This document shows positions 45,864 to 54,204 of a DNA stretch of 64,000 bases, in pieces. The notes under the pieces are model-generated. The model saw only the letters and a program-made list of their open reading frames with translations, did no database searches and had not been told where the DNA came from. The stretch comes from Stenotrophomonas maltophilia (lineage in GTDB: Bacteria > Pseudomonadota > Gammaproteobacteria > Xanthomonadales > Xanthomonadaceae), in contig NZ_SRHZ01000024.1 of assembly GCF_004684085.1 (NCBI RefSeq), positions 1 to 64,000 on the forward strand, in the 5' to 3' direction. The number at the start of each line of letters is the position of its first letter. Position 1 is the first letter of the stretch. Position numbers and translations under genes: made by a program.

Positions 45864-46319
45864 GTGCGTCGTTCTGTCCTCCACCGCCGGTTCCAGGCCC
45901 TGGCATGGCTTGCCATGCTGCTGGTGCTGCTCGCCCCGTTGGTGAGCCGCTGGCTGGCGCATGGCCACGTTGCCGCTGCCGCACCGGTGGCAGCCATGGG
46001 CCACGCGATGCATGCGGAACATGCTGAGCATGCGCAGCACGCGATGGAAGGGCACCACGACCATCACGCGATGGCGATGCGGCACGGCGAAGCGGCACCG
46101 AAGCCGGCTGCCGATCCACACGCCGACCATGAGATGGGCGTGGACTGCGATTACTGCCTGATCGCCGCGCGGCTGATCACCCTGTTGGTGGCGGCATTGC
46201 TGCTGTTGGCGCCGATGGCGCCGGTATGCCGCGCGTTGCGCGGTGCGGTGCAGGCGTTGCCGCAGCGGATCAGCGGCACATTGGGCGCGCGTGGGCCGCC
46301 GGCCTTCATGGCCGCCTGA
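45864..46319 (+). CDS. DUF2946 family protein
   Basis: From a GTG start the product has 151 residues: an N-terminal hydrophobic helix (LAWLAMLLVLLAPLVSRWLA), a central stretch very rich in His, Met and Ala (residues about 40-85, for example HAMHAEHAEHAQHAM), a C-D-Y-C motif and a second hydrophobic helix. This is the DUF2946 layout. The His/Met-rich region suggests binding of a soft metal such as copper in the periplasm; no test is possible here. It precedes the TonB receptor by 126 bases. Confidence 0.8.
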   Translation: MRRSVLHRRFQALAWLAMLLVLLAPLVSRWLAHGHVAAAAPVAAMGHAMHAEHAEHAQHAMEGHHDHHAMAMRHGEAAPKPAADPHADHEMGVDCDYCLIAARLITLLVAALLLLAPMAPVCRALRGAVQALPQRISGTLGARGPPAFMAA

Positions 46320-46445
46320 GCCGCACGCGCGTTGCATTTGATCGTTTTTGAGGTTGCCGGCCACGGCCGGTGCCCGTACCCGCGTGCTTGTCCCTTTCTG
46401 ATTGCTGCCCTGCCATTGCGGGGTGGCCCTGCATGCCGTGAACAA

Positions 46446-48590
46446 ATGAAAACGAACCCCAATTCCGCGCGCCTGCACCGGGCGGCGCTGCCTGTCCCTG
46501 TCCTGTGCGCGCTGCTCCTGCATGCCGCGCCCCTGCTTGCCGCCGATGCGGCACCTCCGACCACGCTGGATACGGTGCGCGTAGTCGATACCCGCAGCGG
46601 CGAGCTGTCCTCCACCGCCAGCGCCGGCTCTGCATTGGGCCTGAGCGTGCTGCAGACACCGGCCAGCCTGACGGTGATTTCGCGTGAGCAGCTGGAACAG
46701 CGCGGCGACAGCAACCTCAGCGATGCGATCGGTCGCGCCGGTGCGATCAGTGCCATGCCGCACCCGGGCAATGGCCTGAGCGCGCTGTCCAGCCGCGGCT
46801 TCACCGACGGTGCTTCGGTGATGCGGCTGTACGACGGGCTGCGCCAGTACGGCGGCGTGGGCATCACCTTCCCGTTCGATACCTGGTCGATCGAGCGCAT
46901 CGAAGTGCTGCGCGGGCCGGCGTCGGTGATCCATGGCGATGGTGCGATCGGCGGCGTGATCAACATCGTGCCGAAGAAGCCCACGCGTGGCGCCATCGAG
47001 AACGAGATCAGCGTGACCGTGGGCAGCGAGGACACCGCGCGGCTGGGCTTCGGCAGCGGTGGCGCGCTGACCCCGGACCTGGCCTATCGGCTGGACGTGA
47101 GTGGCAATTACAGCGGTGGCTGGGTCGACCGCGGGCGCAACAGCGATGCCACCTTCTCCGGTGCGTTGCTGTGGCAGCCGCGCCCGGACCTGCAGCTGAC
47201 CCTCACCCATGCGCAGGGCTACCAGAAGCCGATGCGCTACTTCGGGACGCCGTTGGTCGAGGGTCGCCAGCTGGAGGCGTTGCGCCACCGCAACTACAAC
47301 GTGGACGACAGCGAGATCCGCTACCGCGACCGCTGGACCCAGCTCGATGCGCTGTGGACGCCGAACGCAAACGTCGAATGGCGCACGCGCCTCTACCAGA
47401 TCGACAGCCAACGCGATTGGCGTAATGCCGAGGCCTATGTCTACAACCGCGCTACCGGCTTGATCGATCGATCGGGCAACACCGAGATCACCCACAACCA
47501 GGACCAGACCGGACTGACCTCGACGCTGCGTGTGCAGGGCAATGTGGGCGGATGGGCGAACAACTTCGCGGTGGGCCTGGACGCCAACCGTGCGCACTTC
47601 AAGCACACCAACAACACCTATGCCGGCAGCTCGGGCCCGGTAGATCCGTTCGATCCGGTGCCAGGCCATTTCGCCAGCGATGCGCCCAACCTGCCGCGCT
47701 ACCGTAACCATGCCGAGCAGTACGCGCTGTTCGTGGAGGATCGGCTGGCGTTGAGCGAGCGCTGGTCGGTACTGGGTGGGCTGCGTCACGACCGCGCGCG
47801 CATCGATCGCACCGATCTGATCAGCGGCCAGAGCGCGTTCTCGAAGACCTACAGCAGCACCGGCTGGCGTGCAGGCACGGTGTTCGCGCTGCAGCCGACG
47901 CTCAGCCTCTATGCGCAGTATTCGCAGGCGGCGGACCCGGTCAGTGGCCTGCTGATGATCAGCCCCGCCAATGGAGCGTTCGATCTGGCCAAGGGGCGGC
48001 AGATCGAGGTGGGCCTGAAGCAGGCCTTCGACGGTGGCGAGTGGACGCTGGCGGCGTATCGCATCCGCAAGACCGGGCTGCTCAGCCGCGATCCGCTGAT
48101 GCCGGATCGCCGGGTGCAGGTGGGCGCGCAGACCTCGCGTGGCATTGAGGCATCCTTGAACTGGAACTTCGCGCCGCACTGGTCGCTGGATGCCAATGCC
48201 ACGGTGCTGAAGGCCGAGTTCGAGGACTTCCTGGAAACCACCGGTTCGCCGGCGGTGCTGGTGTCGCGTGATGGCAACGTGCCGCCGAACGTGGCCGAGC
48301 GCCTGGCCAATGCATGGTTGAGCTGGCAGTTCCTGCCGGACTGGAGCGCAGCGGCAGGCATCCGCTATGTCGGCAAGCGTTACGCCGACAATGCCAACAC
48401 ACTGGAACTTCCCGGCTACAGCACCACTGACGTTGCGCTGACCTGGCAGGCGGCACCGCGCACGCGGCTGTCCGCGCGGTTGTTCAATGTGTTCGACAGG
48501 GCGTACTACGCCACCGCGTACTACACCAGCACGCAGTGGCTGCTGGGTGCAGACCGTCGCGTCGAATTCACCGTCGATCATCGCTTCTGA
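46446..48590 (+). CDS. TonB-dependent siderophore-type receptor
   Basis: A 714-residue outer-membrane receptor. Signal peptide residues 1-33 (ending HAAPLLAAD), TonB-box-like LDTVRVVDTRSG, plug domain with LQTPASLTVISREQLEQRGDSNLSDAIGRAGAI and IEVLRGPASVIHGDGAIGGVINIV, and a beta-barrel ending YASTQWLLGADRRVEFTVDHRF with the typical terminal Phe. The longer upstream frame was rejected because MKTNPNSARLHR gives the proper signal peptide. The ligand is unknown; neighbours (DUF2946 and PepSY) allow either copper or iron-siderophore uptake. No clear Fur box was found. Confidence 0.92.
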   Translation: MKTNPNSARLHRAALPVPVLCALLLHAAPLLAADAAPPTTLDTVRVVDTRSGELSSTASAGSALGLSVLQTPASLTVISREQLEQRGDSNLSDAIGRAGAISAMPHPGNGLSALSSRGFTDGASVMRLYDGLRQYGGVGITFPFDTWSIERIEVLRGPASVIHGDGAIGGVINIVPKKPTRGAIENEISVTVGSEDTARLGFGSGGALTPDLAYRLDVSGNYSGGWVDRGRNSDATFSGALLWQPRPDLQLTLTHAQGYQKPMRYFGTPLVEGRQLEALRHRNYNVDDSEIRYRDRWTQLDALWTPNANVEWRTRLYQIDSQRDWRNAEAYVYNRATGLIDRSGNTEITHNQDQTGLTSTLRVQGNVGGWANNFAVGLDANRAHFKHTNNTYAGSSGPVDPFDPVPGHFASDAPNLPRYRNHAEQYALFVEDRLALSERWSVLGGLRHDRARIDRTDLISGQSAFSKTYSSTGWRAGTVFALQPTLSLYAQYSQAADPVSGLLMISPANGAFDLAKGRQIEVGLKQAFDGGEWTLAAYRIRKTGLLSRDPLMPDRRVQVGAQTSRGIEASLNWNFAPHWSLDANATVLKAEFEDFLETTGSPAVLVSRDGNVPPNVAERLANAWLSWQFLPDWSAAAGIRYVGKRYADNANTLELPGYSTTDVALTWQAAPRTRLSARLFNVFDRAYYATAYYTSTQWLLGADRRVEFTVDHRF

Positions 48591-48601
48591 GGACGCCAGC
48601 C

Positions 48602-50116
48602 ATGACGCTGCGATCCACCGCCAAGCGCTGGACCTATCTGGTGCATCGCTGGCTGGGCATCGGTGGATGCCTGCTGATGTTGCTGTGGTTCGTCAGCGGC
48701 ATGGTGATGCTGTTCATCGGTTACCCGAAGTTGACGCCGGGTGAGCGGCTGGCGGCGTTACCGGTGCTGGGGGATGCCCGCGGCTGGCAGGGGCTGTCGG
48801 CATTGCCGGCTGCGGTAAGGGCCGAACCGGAAGCTGTCGCACTGACGACGCTGCGCGGGGAGCCTGCCTATGTGGTGCGCAGTGGCAGCAACGTGGGGGC
48901 CTGGTCGGCTGCGAGCGGCCAGGCCCTGCTGCCGGTGTCGGCACAGCGCGCGGAAGCATCCGCTGCGCAGTTCGCCGGCGGCCAGGCGTTCGTGGGCGCG
49001 ATGCGCGTGGACGAAGATCGCTGGACGCATTCGCGTGCGCTGGATGCGCATCGACCGCTGTATCGGGTGGAGGTGGGCGGCGCGCAGCCGGGTGATCTCT
49101 ATGTGTCCTCGCGTACCGGCGAAGTGGTGCTGGACGCACCGCATGTGCAGCAGCGCTGGAACTATGTGGGTGCCTGGCTGCACTGGCTGTACTTCCTGCG
49201 CATGCAGTCGGTTGACCCGGTGTGGACGTGGGTGGTGATCGTGCTGTCCGCGCTGTGCACGCTGGCGGCGATCAGCGGCATCGTGGTGGGGGTGTGGCGC
49301 TGGCGTTTCCGTGGGCACTATCGTTCCGGTGCGAAGACGCCGTACGTCGAGCCGTGGATGCGCTGGCACCATCTGATCGGATTGTGTGCTGCGGCCTTCG
49401 TGTTCACCTGGATCTTCAGTGGCCTGATGTCGATGAACCCGCTGCAGGTATTCAGCACTACGGCAGGTGCAGTGGATGCCGCGCGCTATCGCGGCGGGGC
49501 TGTGTCGCTCGATACCGCCGTCGCGCAGCCGCAGGATCTGCTGCGTGCAGCGGCGAAGCAGGGCTTCGCGCCGGTGGAGATCCAGTGGCGTCGCATCGGC
49601 GGCGATTTGTTCGCGGTGCTGCTGGACGGGCAGGGCGGTACGCGCATCGTTTCGCAGGCAGAGGGGCGGCTGCAGGTCGCCCAGACCCTGTCGACCGCGT
49701 GGCTGCAGCAGCACGCGCAGGCGATGGCGGCGGCACCGTTGCTTGGGTTCTCGATCCTGCGCACGCCCGACGCGTATTTCTACCCGCGCGCCCCCGAGGC
49801 GATGAACGGTGCGGCGGTGCGACGCTTCCCCGTAGCGGTGGCCGATTTCGGCGACGAGCACGCCACGCGCGTCTACTTCGATCTGGCCACCGGCGATCCG
49901 TTGCTGACCATGGGGCATCGCGAGCGGGTGGGGCGCTGGCTGTTCTATTTCCTGCACAGCTGGGACCTGCCGGGCATGCTGCGGCAGGAAAACACCCGGC
50001 TGGGTGTACTGCTGTTGTTGAGCGTAGCGGGTGCGGGCCTGTGCGCGACTGGCGTCGTGATCGGCACGCGGCGAGTGCGGATGAAATTCGCTCGGCCCCG
50101 CCAGCGCAGGGGCTGA
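48602..50116 (+). CDS. PepSY-associated membrane protein (putative siderophore reductase)
   Basis: A 504-residue inner-membrane protein with four main hydrophobic segments (near residues 14-38, 205-232, 264-288 and 460-485) and periplasmic PepSY-like loops. His residues lie at the ends of helices (WTYLVHRWLG, WLHWLYFLRM, WMRWHHLIG, YFLHSWDLPG), as in the FsrB/PiuB-type iron reductases that strip iron from imported siderophores. It starts 11 bases after the receptor stop, so the two are co-transcribed. Confidence 0.85.
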   Translation: MTLRSTAKRWTYLVHRWLGIGGCLLMLLWFVSGMVMLFIGYPKLTPGERLAALPVLGDARGWQGLSALPAAVRAEPEAVALTTLRGEPAYVVRSGSNVGAWSAASGQALLPVSAQRAEASAAQFAGGQAFVGAMRVDEDRWTHSRALDAHRPLYRVEVGGAQPGDLYVSSRTGEVVLDAPHVQQRWNYVGAWLHWLYFLRMQSVDPVWTWVVIVLSALCTLAAISGIVVGVWRWRFRGHYRSGAKTPYVEPWMRWHHLIGLCAAAFVFTWIFSGLMSMNPLQVFSTTAGAVDAARYRGGAVSLDTAVAQPQDLLRAAAKQGFAPVEIQWRRIGGDLFAVLLDGQGGTRIVSQAEGRLQVAQTLSTAWLQQHAQAMAAAPLLGFSILRTPDAYFYPRAPEAMNGAAVRRFPVAVADFGDEHATRVYFDLATGDPLLTMGHRERVGRWLFYFLHSWDLPGMLRQENTRLGVLLLLSVAGAGLCATGVVIGTRRVRMKFARPRQRRG

Positions 50117-50220
50117 TTGAGATCGGTCTCGCGTGGTGATACGCGACTGGGTGATGATCGCCTCCACGGTCATTGTCATCCGCCTTCGCTATCATGGGTC
50201 GATCTGAAGTGGGTACGCAT

Positions 50221-51558
50221 ATGGAAGTACGACTCACGCGCGAGCAGGTCCTCGCACTTGCGCCGGATGCGGCGTCGGCCAAGGCCGGCGCCGGTCTGGC
50301 CATCGATGGCAAATGGGGCCTGCTCGGTGCCGATGACGAGGCGCTGTGGGGCGAATGCCAGGGCAGTGGTTCCAAGCCCTACCAGACCCAGGTGGACCTG
50401 GAGGCGCTGGTCAGCCGCTGTTCCTGCCCCAGCCGCAAATTTCCCTGTAAACACGGTCTGGCCCTGCTGCTGTTGTACGCAGACGGCAATCCGCGCTGCG
50501 TGCCGCAGGCGCGCCCGGCGTGGGTGGACGAATGGCTGAACGGACGCCGCGACCGCGCCGCGCGCAAGGAGGCTGCGGTGGAGGCGGCTGCCGCTGCGCC
50601 GCCGCCCGATCCGCAGGCGCAGGCCGCCGCCACCGCCAAGCGTGAACAGACGCGCTGGAGCCGCATCGACGCCGGCGCTGCCGAGCTGCAGCGCTGGATC
50701 GCCGACCAGTTCCGGCAGGGCTTGGCCAACCTGCCCGCCGATTTCCACGCGCAGGGCCAGACGATGGTGGCGCGCATGATCGATGCACAGGCGCCTGGCC
50801 TGGCAAGCCAGCTGGACGCGGCACTGGGCGACGGCACACCGGGTCTGGCCGGGCTGGGCGAACTGGCTGCCCGGCTGGGCCTGCTGCAGCTGCTGACCCA
50901 GGCCGTGGGCCGCCGTGCGGAGTTCGAACCTGGCCGGCTGGCAGACCTGCGTGCTGCACTGGGCTGGCCGGTGGACCGCGAGGTGGTGCAGCGCGATGGT
51001 GAGGCCGTGCACGACCGTTGGCACGTGCAGGGCCAGTGGCTGCTGGAACAGCCGGGCAACCTGGTCGAGCGCCGGGTCTGGTTGCACGGGCTGGACAGCG
51101 GTCGCAGCGCGCTGGTACAGGATTTCAGCCACGGTGGCCGTGGTTGGCAGGAACAATGGCGCACGGGCAGCGTGCATGCGGCGCGACTGCATTTCCACGC
51201 TGGCAGCGTGCCGCTGCGGGCGGTGGTGACCGACTTCGCGGCACCGGATGGCGACAGTGAGGTGCCCCGTGCGGACAGCTTCGACGCCGCCTCGCTGGCC
51301 TTTGCGCGCAACCCCTGGCTGCCACAGGTGCCGATGCGCCTGCAGGACGTGCACATCGCCCATGACGGCACGCGGTGCTGGCTGCAGCATGCCGAAGGCG
51401 CACTGCCGCTGCAGCTGCCCGGCCTGCAGGCGTGGGCGTTGATGGCCTTCGCAGGCGGCCATCCGCTGTGCGTGATGGGGGAGTGGGACGGCCAGGTGCT
51501 GTTGCCGCTGTCGGCGTGGAACGCGCGCGACGAGCGCTGGGAAAGGAGTGCGGCATGA
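50221..51558 (+). CDS. SWIM zinc-finger protein
   Basis: The 445-residue product has the SWIM motif CSCPSRKFPCKHGLALLLLY (C-x-C-x7-C-x-H) near residues 67-86, after an N-terminal region starting MEVRLTREQVLALAPDAASAKAG. An Ala/Gln-rich linker and a large domain with repeated WHVQGQWLLEQPGNLVERRVWLHG-like strands follow. The family is like E. coli YehQ. It is first of a five-gene unit; the stop overlaps the next start (ATGA). ATG at 50221 was chosen among several in-frame starts. Confidence 0.85.
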   Translation: MEVRLTREQVLALAPDAASAKAGAGLAIDGKWGLLGADDEALWGECQGSGSKPYQTQVDLEALVSRCSCPSRKFPCKHGLALLLLYADGNPRCVPQARPAWVDEWLNGRRDRAARKEAAVEAAAAAPPPDPQAQAAATAKREQTRWSRIDAGAAELQRWIADQFRQGLANLPADFHAQGQTMVARMIDAQAPGLASQLDAALGDGTPGLAGLGELAARLGLLQLLTQAVGRRAEFEPGRLADLRAALGWPVDREVVQRDGEAVHDRWHVQGQWLLEQPGNLVERRVWLHGLDSGRSALVQDFSHGGRGWQEQWRTGSVHAARLHFHAGSVPLRAVVTDFAAPDGDSEVPRADSFDAASLAFARNPWLPQVPMRLQDVHIAHDGTRCWLQHAEGALPLQLPGLQAWALMAFAGGHPLCVMGEWDGQVLLPLSAWNARDERWERSAA

Positions 51559-53081
51559 ACCAGAGCTGGTTGAAGCCGGCGTTGCTGGGCATTGATCGCC
51601 CGCAGGTGATCGCCGTGGGTGGCGCGTTGGACGCGGTACTGCAGGCGGTCGCCGCTGCGGACGAACCCGCCTTGGCCTACAGCCGCCAGGTGGGCGTGCT
51701 GGCGGCATGTGAGCGCGCCGCCATACGCACGGGCGCAACGGTGAGTATGCCGGCACCGGCGGCGGATGATCCGCTCCAGCTGGAGGCAGGTCACCCGTGG
51801 GTGCCGTTGCTGGCCAACGTATTCGAACCGGGCCAGGTCTCGCCCTGGGGCAAGCGGCTGCGCCAGCAGGCCTGCGGACAGCTGGCCGCGCACGGTCGGC
51901 ACCTGCCGGTAGCGGTGGTGCCGCAGGCGCTGGATGCCGGCGCTCGCTTCGCGGCGCTGCGCGAGCCGCTGCGTGCCGTGCTGGGGGTGCGTGGGAAGTG
52001 GCTTGCTGCCTGCAACGCAGAATGGCGCTATGCCAACGCGGCGGTGGAAGTGCAGGCCAACGCAGCCGATGTCGAGCAGGTCTGGAGCGAAGGCAGCAGC
52101 GAGGCGCGCCTGGCGATGTTCCAGCAGCAGCGCGTGGATGATGCGGCGTCTGCACGTACGCGGCTGCAGGACAGCCTGAAGGAACTGCCCGCACGCGAGC
52201 GCGCGGCCTTCATCACTGCGCTGCAGCCAGAATTGCACGCCGACGATGCGCCCTTGCTGCAGGGGTTGTTGAAGGACCGCAGCCGCGAGGTGCGCGCGCT
52301 GGTCGGGCCGATGCTGGGGCGTTTGCCGGCATCGCCGCATGCGGCGTACCTGCAGGCGCAGATGGTTGGGCTGCTGCAGCAGTCGCGCAGTGGCCTGCTG
52401 CGTCGCCTGGCATGGACGCTGGAGGCGCCGGCCGCGCTCGACCCGGGCTGGGCCGATGCCGGTATCGACGGCAAGCGGCCCAACGACGAAGTGCTGGGTG
52501 AGCGGGCGTGGTGGCTGTACCAGCTGGCCCGCCAGCTGCCGTTGTCGTGGTGGTGCCGGATGCTCGAAAAGCCCGCCGCCGAGGTCGTGGCCTGGGCGCG
52601 CGACGGTGACTGGTACCAGGCGCTGCTGCGCGCTTGGCTGGAACGCGTGGACGCCAGCGAACAGGAGTGGGTGGAGGCGCTGATCGCGCTGAAGGAAACC
52701 CATCCACGCAAGAGCGAGTTGCTGGCCCTGCTGCCTGCGGCGCAGCGTGAGCGCCACTGGCCGGCCAGGCTGCAGGACCTGATCTCCCAGAACCTGCTGG
52801 GCGACGTGGTGGACAGCACCGGCGCGGCGCAGTCATTGAGCGCGGCCTATTCGCAGACGCTGGCGTCCAGCGTGGGTGCGCTGTTCGGCGACGAACGCCT
52901 GCGCTACGACTACCTGCTGCGCGACCGTCTGCTGGAACTGCTGGCAGTGCTGCATCCGGCCACGCTGGCCAGCGTGCAGATCGCCGAACCACCGGCCACG
53001 GCCACCGACGCGATGCTGCACGTCGCCCACCAGGCACGTGCGTTGCTGGCCCTGCGCCAGGCCCTGTATTCCCCCTTCTGA
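51555..53081 (+). CDS. DUF5691-like helical repeat protein
   Basis: A 508-residue protein, almost entirely alpha-helical, starting MNQSWLKPALLGIDRPQVIAVGG. Repeated helical hairpins (for example LQDSLKELPARERAAFITALQPEL and DDAPLLQGLLKDRSREVRALVGPMLGRLP) suggest a HEAT-like scaffold; this is how DUF5691 proteins look to me, tentatively. Second gene of the SWIM-MoxR-VWA operon, 26 bases before the ATPase gene. It probably bridges partners or substrates; nothing more can be said from sequence. Confidence 0.7.
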   Translation: MNQSWLKPALLGIDRPQVIAVGGALDAVLQAVAAADEPALAYSRQVGVLAACERAAIRTGATVSMPAPAADDPLQLEAGHPWVPLLANVFEPGQVSPWGKRLRQQACGQLAAHGRHLPVAVVPQALDAGARFAALREPLRAVLGVRGKWLAACNAEWRYANAAVEVQANAADVEQVWSEGSSEARLAMFQQQRVDDAASARTRLQDSLKELPARERAAFITALQPELHADDAPLLQGLLKDRSREVRALVGPMLGRLPASPHAAYLQAQMVGLLQQSRSGLLRRLAWTLEAPAALDPGWADAGIDGKRPNDEVLGERAWWLYQLARQLPLSWWCRMLEKPAAEVVAWARDGDWYQALLRAWLERVDASEQEWVEALIALKETHPRKSELLALLPAAQRERHWPARLQDLISQNLLGDVVDSTGAAQSLSAAYSQTLASSVGALFGDERLRYDYLLRDRLLELLAVLHPATLASVQIAEPPATATDAMLHVAHQARALLALRQALYSPF

Positions 53082-53107
53082 TCGAACCCCATACACACGG
53101 AGCCACC

Positions 53108-54190
53108 ATGACCACTGCCGTCCTGCGCCAGCACGCCGAACACCAATACGCCGAGGAACTGGAGGAACTGCGACGCCAGGACAACCGCCAGCGCCCGGCC
53201 AACTGGACGATGTCGCCGTGGGCGGTCGTCACCTATCTGGTTGGCGGCACGCTGGACAATGGCTTCGTGGTCAGCCCCAAGTACATCGGTGACCGCCGTC
53301 TGATGGAGATCGCCGTGGCCACCATCGCCACCGATCGCGCGCTGCTGCTGTTCGGCGTGCCGGGTACGGCCAAGTCCTGGGTGTCCGAGCACATGACCGC
53401 CGCCATCAGCGGCGATTCGACGCTGCTGGTGCAGGGCACTGCCGGCACCAGCGAAGAGCAGATCCGCTACGGCTGGAACTATGCCCAGCTGCTGGCCAAT
53501 GGTCCCAGCGAGAAGGCGCTGGTGCCCAGCCCGCTGATGAACGCGATGCGCTTGGGCAAGATCGCCCGTATCGAGGAACTCACCCGCATTCCCGCCGATG
53601 TGCAGGACGCGCTGATCACCGTGCTTTCGGAAAAGACCCTGCCGGTGCCCGAGCTGGGCAGCGAAGTGCAGGCGGTGCGCGGCTTCAGTGTGATCGCCAC
53701 GGCCAACAACCGCGACAAGGGTGTCAACGAGTTGTCCAGCGCGCTCAAGCGCCGCTTCAACACGGTCATCCTGCCGGTGCCGTCCAGCGAGGAAGACGAA
53801 GTGGCGATCGTGCTCAAGCGCGTGGCCGAAATGGGCACCGCGCTGGATCTGCCGGCCGAGCCGCCGGCGCTGCAGGAGGTGGCGCGCGTGGTGCGCATCT
53901 TCCGCGAGCTGCGCAACGGTGTCACCGAAGATGGCAAGTCCAAGCTGAAGAGCCCGACGGCGACGCTGTCCACCGCCGAGGCCATCTCGGTGATCAACAA
54001 CGGCATGGCCCTGGCCGGCCACTTCGGCGATGGCGTGCTGCGCCCGGCGGACATGGCCGCCGGCATGATCGGCGCCATCGTCAAGGATCCGGTGCAGGAT
54101 GCGCTGGTGTGGAAGGAATACCTGGAAACAGTGGTGAAGGAACGCGGTGAGTGGAAGGATCTGTACCGCGCCTTCCGCGAACACGCCTGA
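53108..54190 (+). CDS. MoxR-type AAA+ ATPase (YehL-like)
   Basis: The 360-residue ATPase has Walker A LLFGVPGTAKSWVSEHM near residues 79-95, then GWNYAQLLANGPSEKALVPSPLMNAMRLGKIARIEELTRIPADVQDALITVLSEK (Walker B reads I-E-E rather than D-E) and sensor/arginine-finger FSVIATANNRDKGVNELSSALKRRFN. The GTAKS P-loop and IEEL motif set it apart from the DUF58-linked MoxR at 7364-8317. It is the motor of the operon and the likely partner of the VWA protein. Confidence 0.9.
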   Translation: MTTAVLRQHAEHQYAEELEELRRQDNRQRPANWTMSPWAVVTYLVGGTLDNGFVVSPKYIGDRRLMEIAVATIATDRALLLFGVPGTAKSWVSEHMTAAISGDSTLLVQGTAGTSEEQIRYGWNYAQLLANGPSEKALVPSPLMNAMRLGKIARIEELTRIPADVQDALITVLSEKTLPVPELGSEVQAVRGFSVIATANNRDKGVNELSSALKRRFNTVILPVPSSEEDEVAIVLKRVAEMGTALDLPAEPPALQEVARVVRIFRELRNGVTEDGKSKLKSPTATLSTAEAISVINNGMALAGHFGDGVLRPADMAAGMIGAIVKDPVQDALVWKEYLETVVKERGEWKDLYRAFREHA

Positions 54191-54204
54191 GCAGGCCTGC
54201 GCCG

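Noticed and set aside
45699..48581. 960-codon minus-strand frame over the TonB receptor
   Set aside because: It lies antisense to a receptor with signal peptide, plug and terminal Phe; no domain is visible in the antisense frame.
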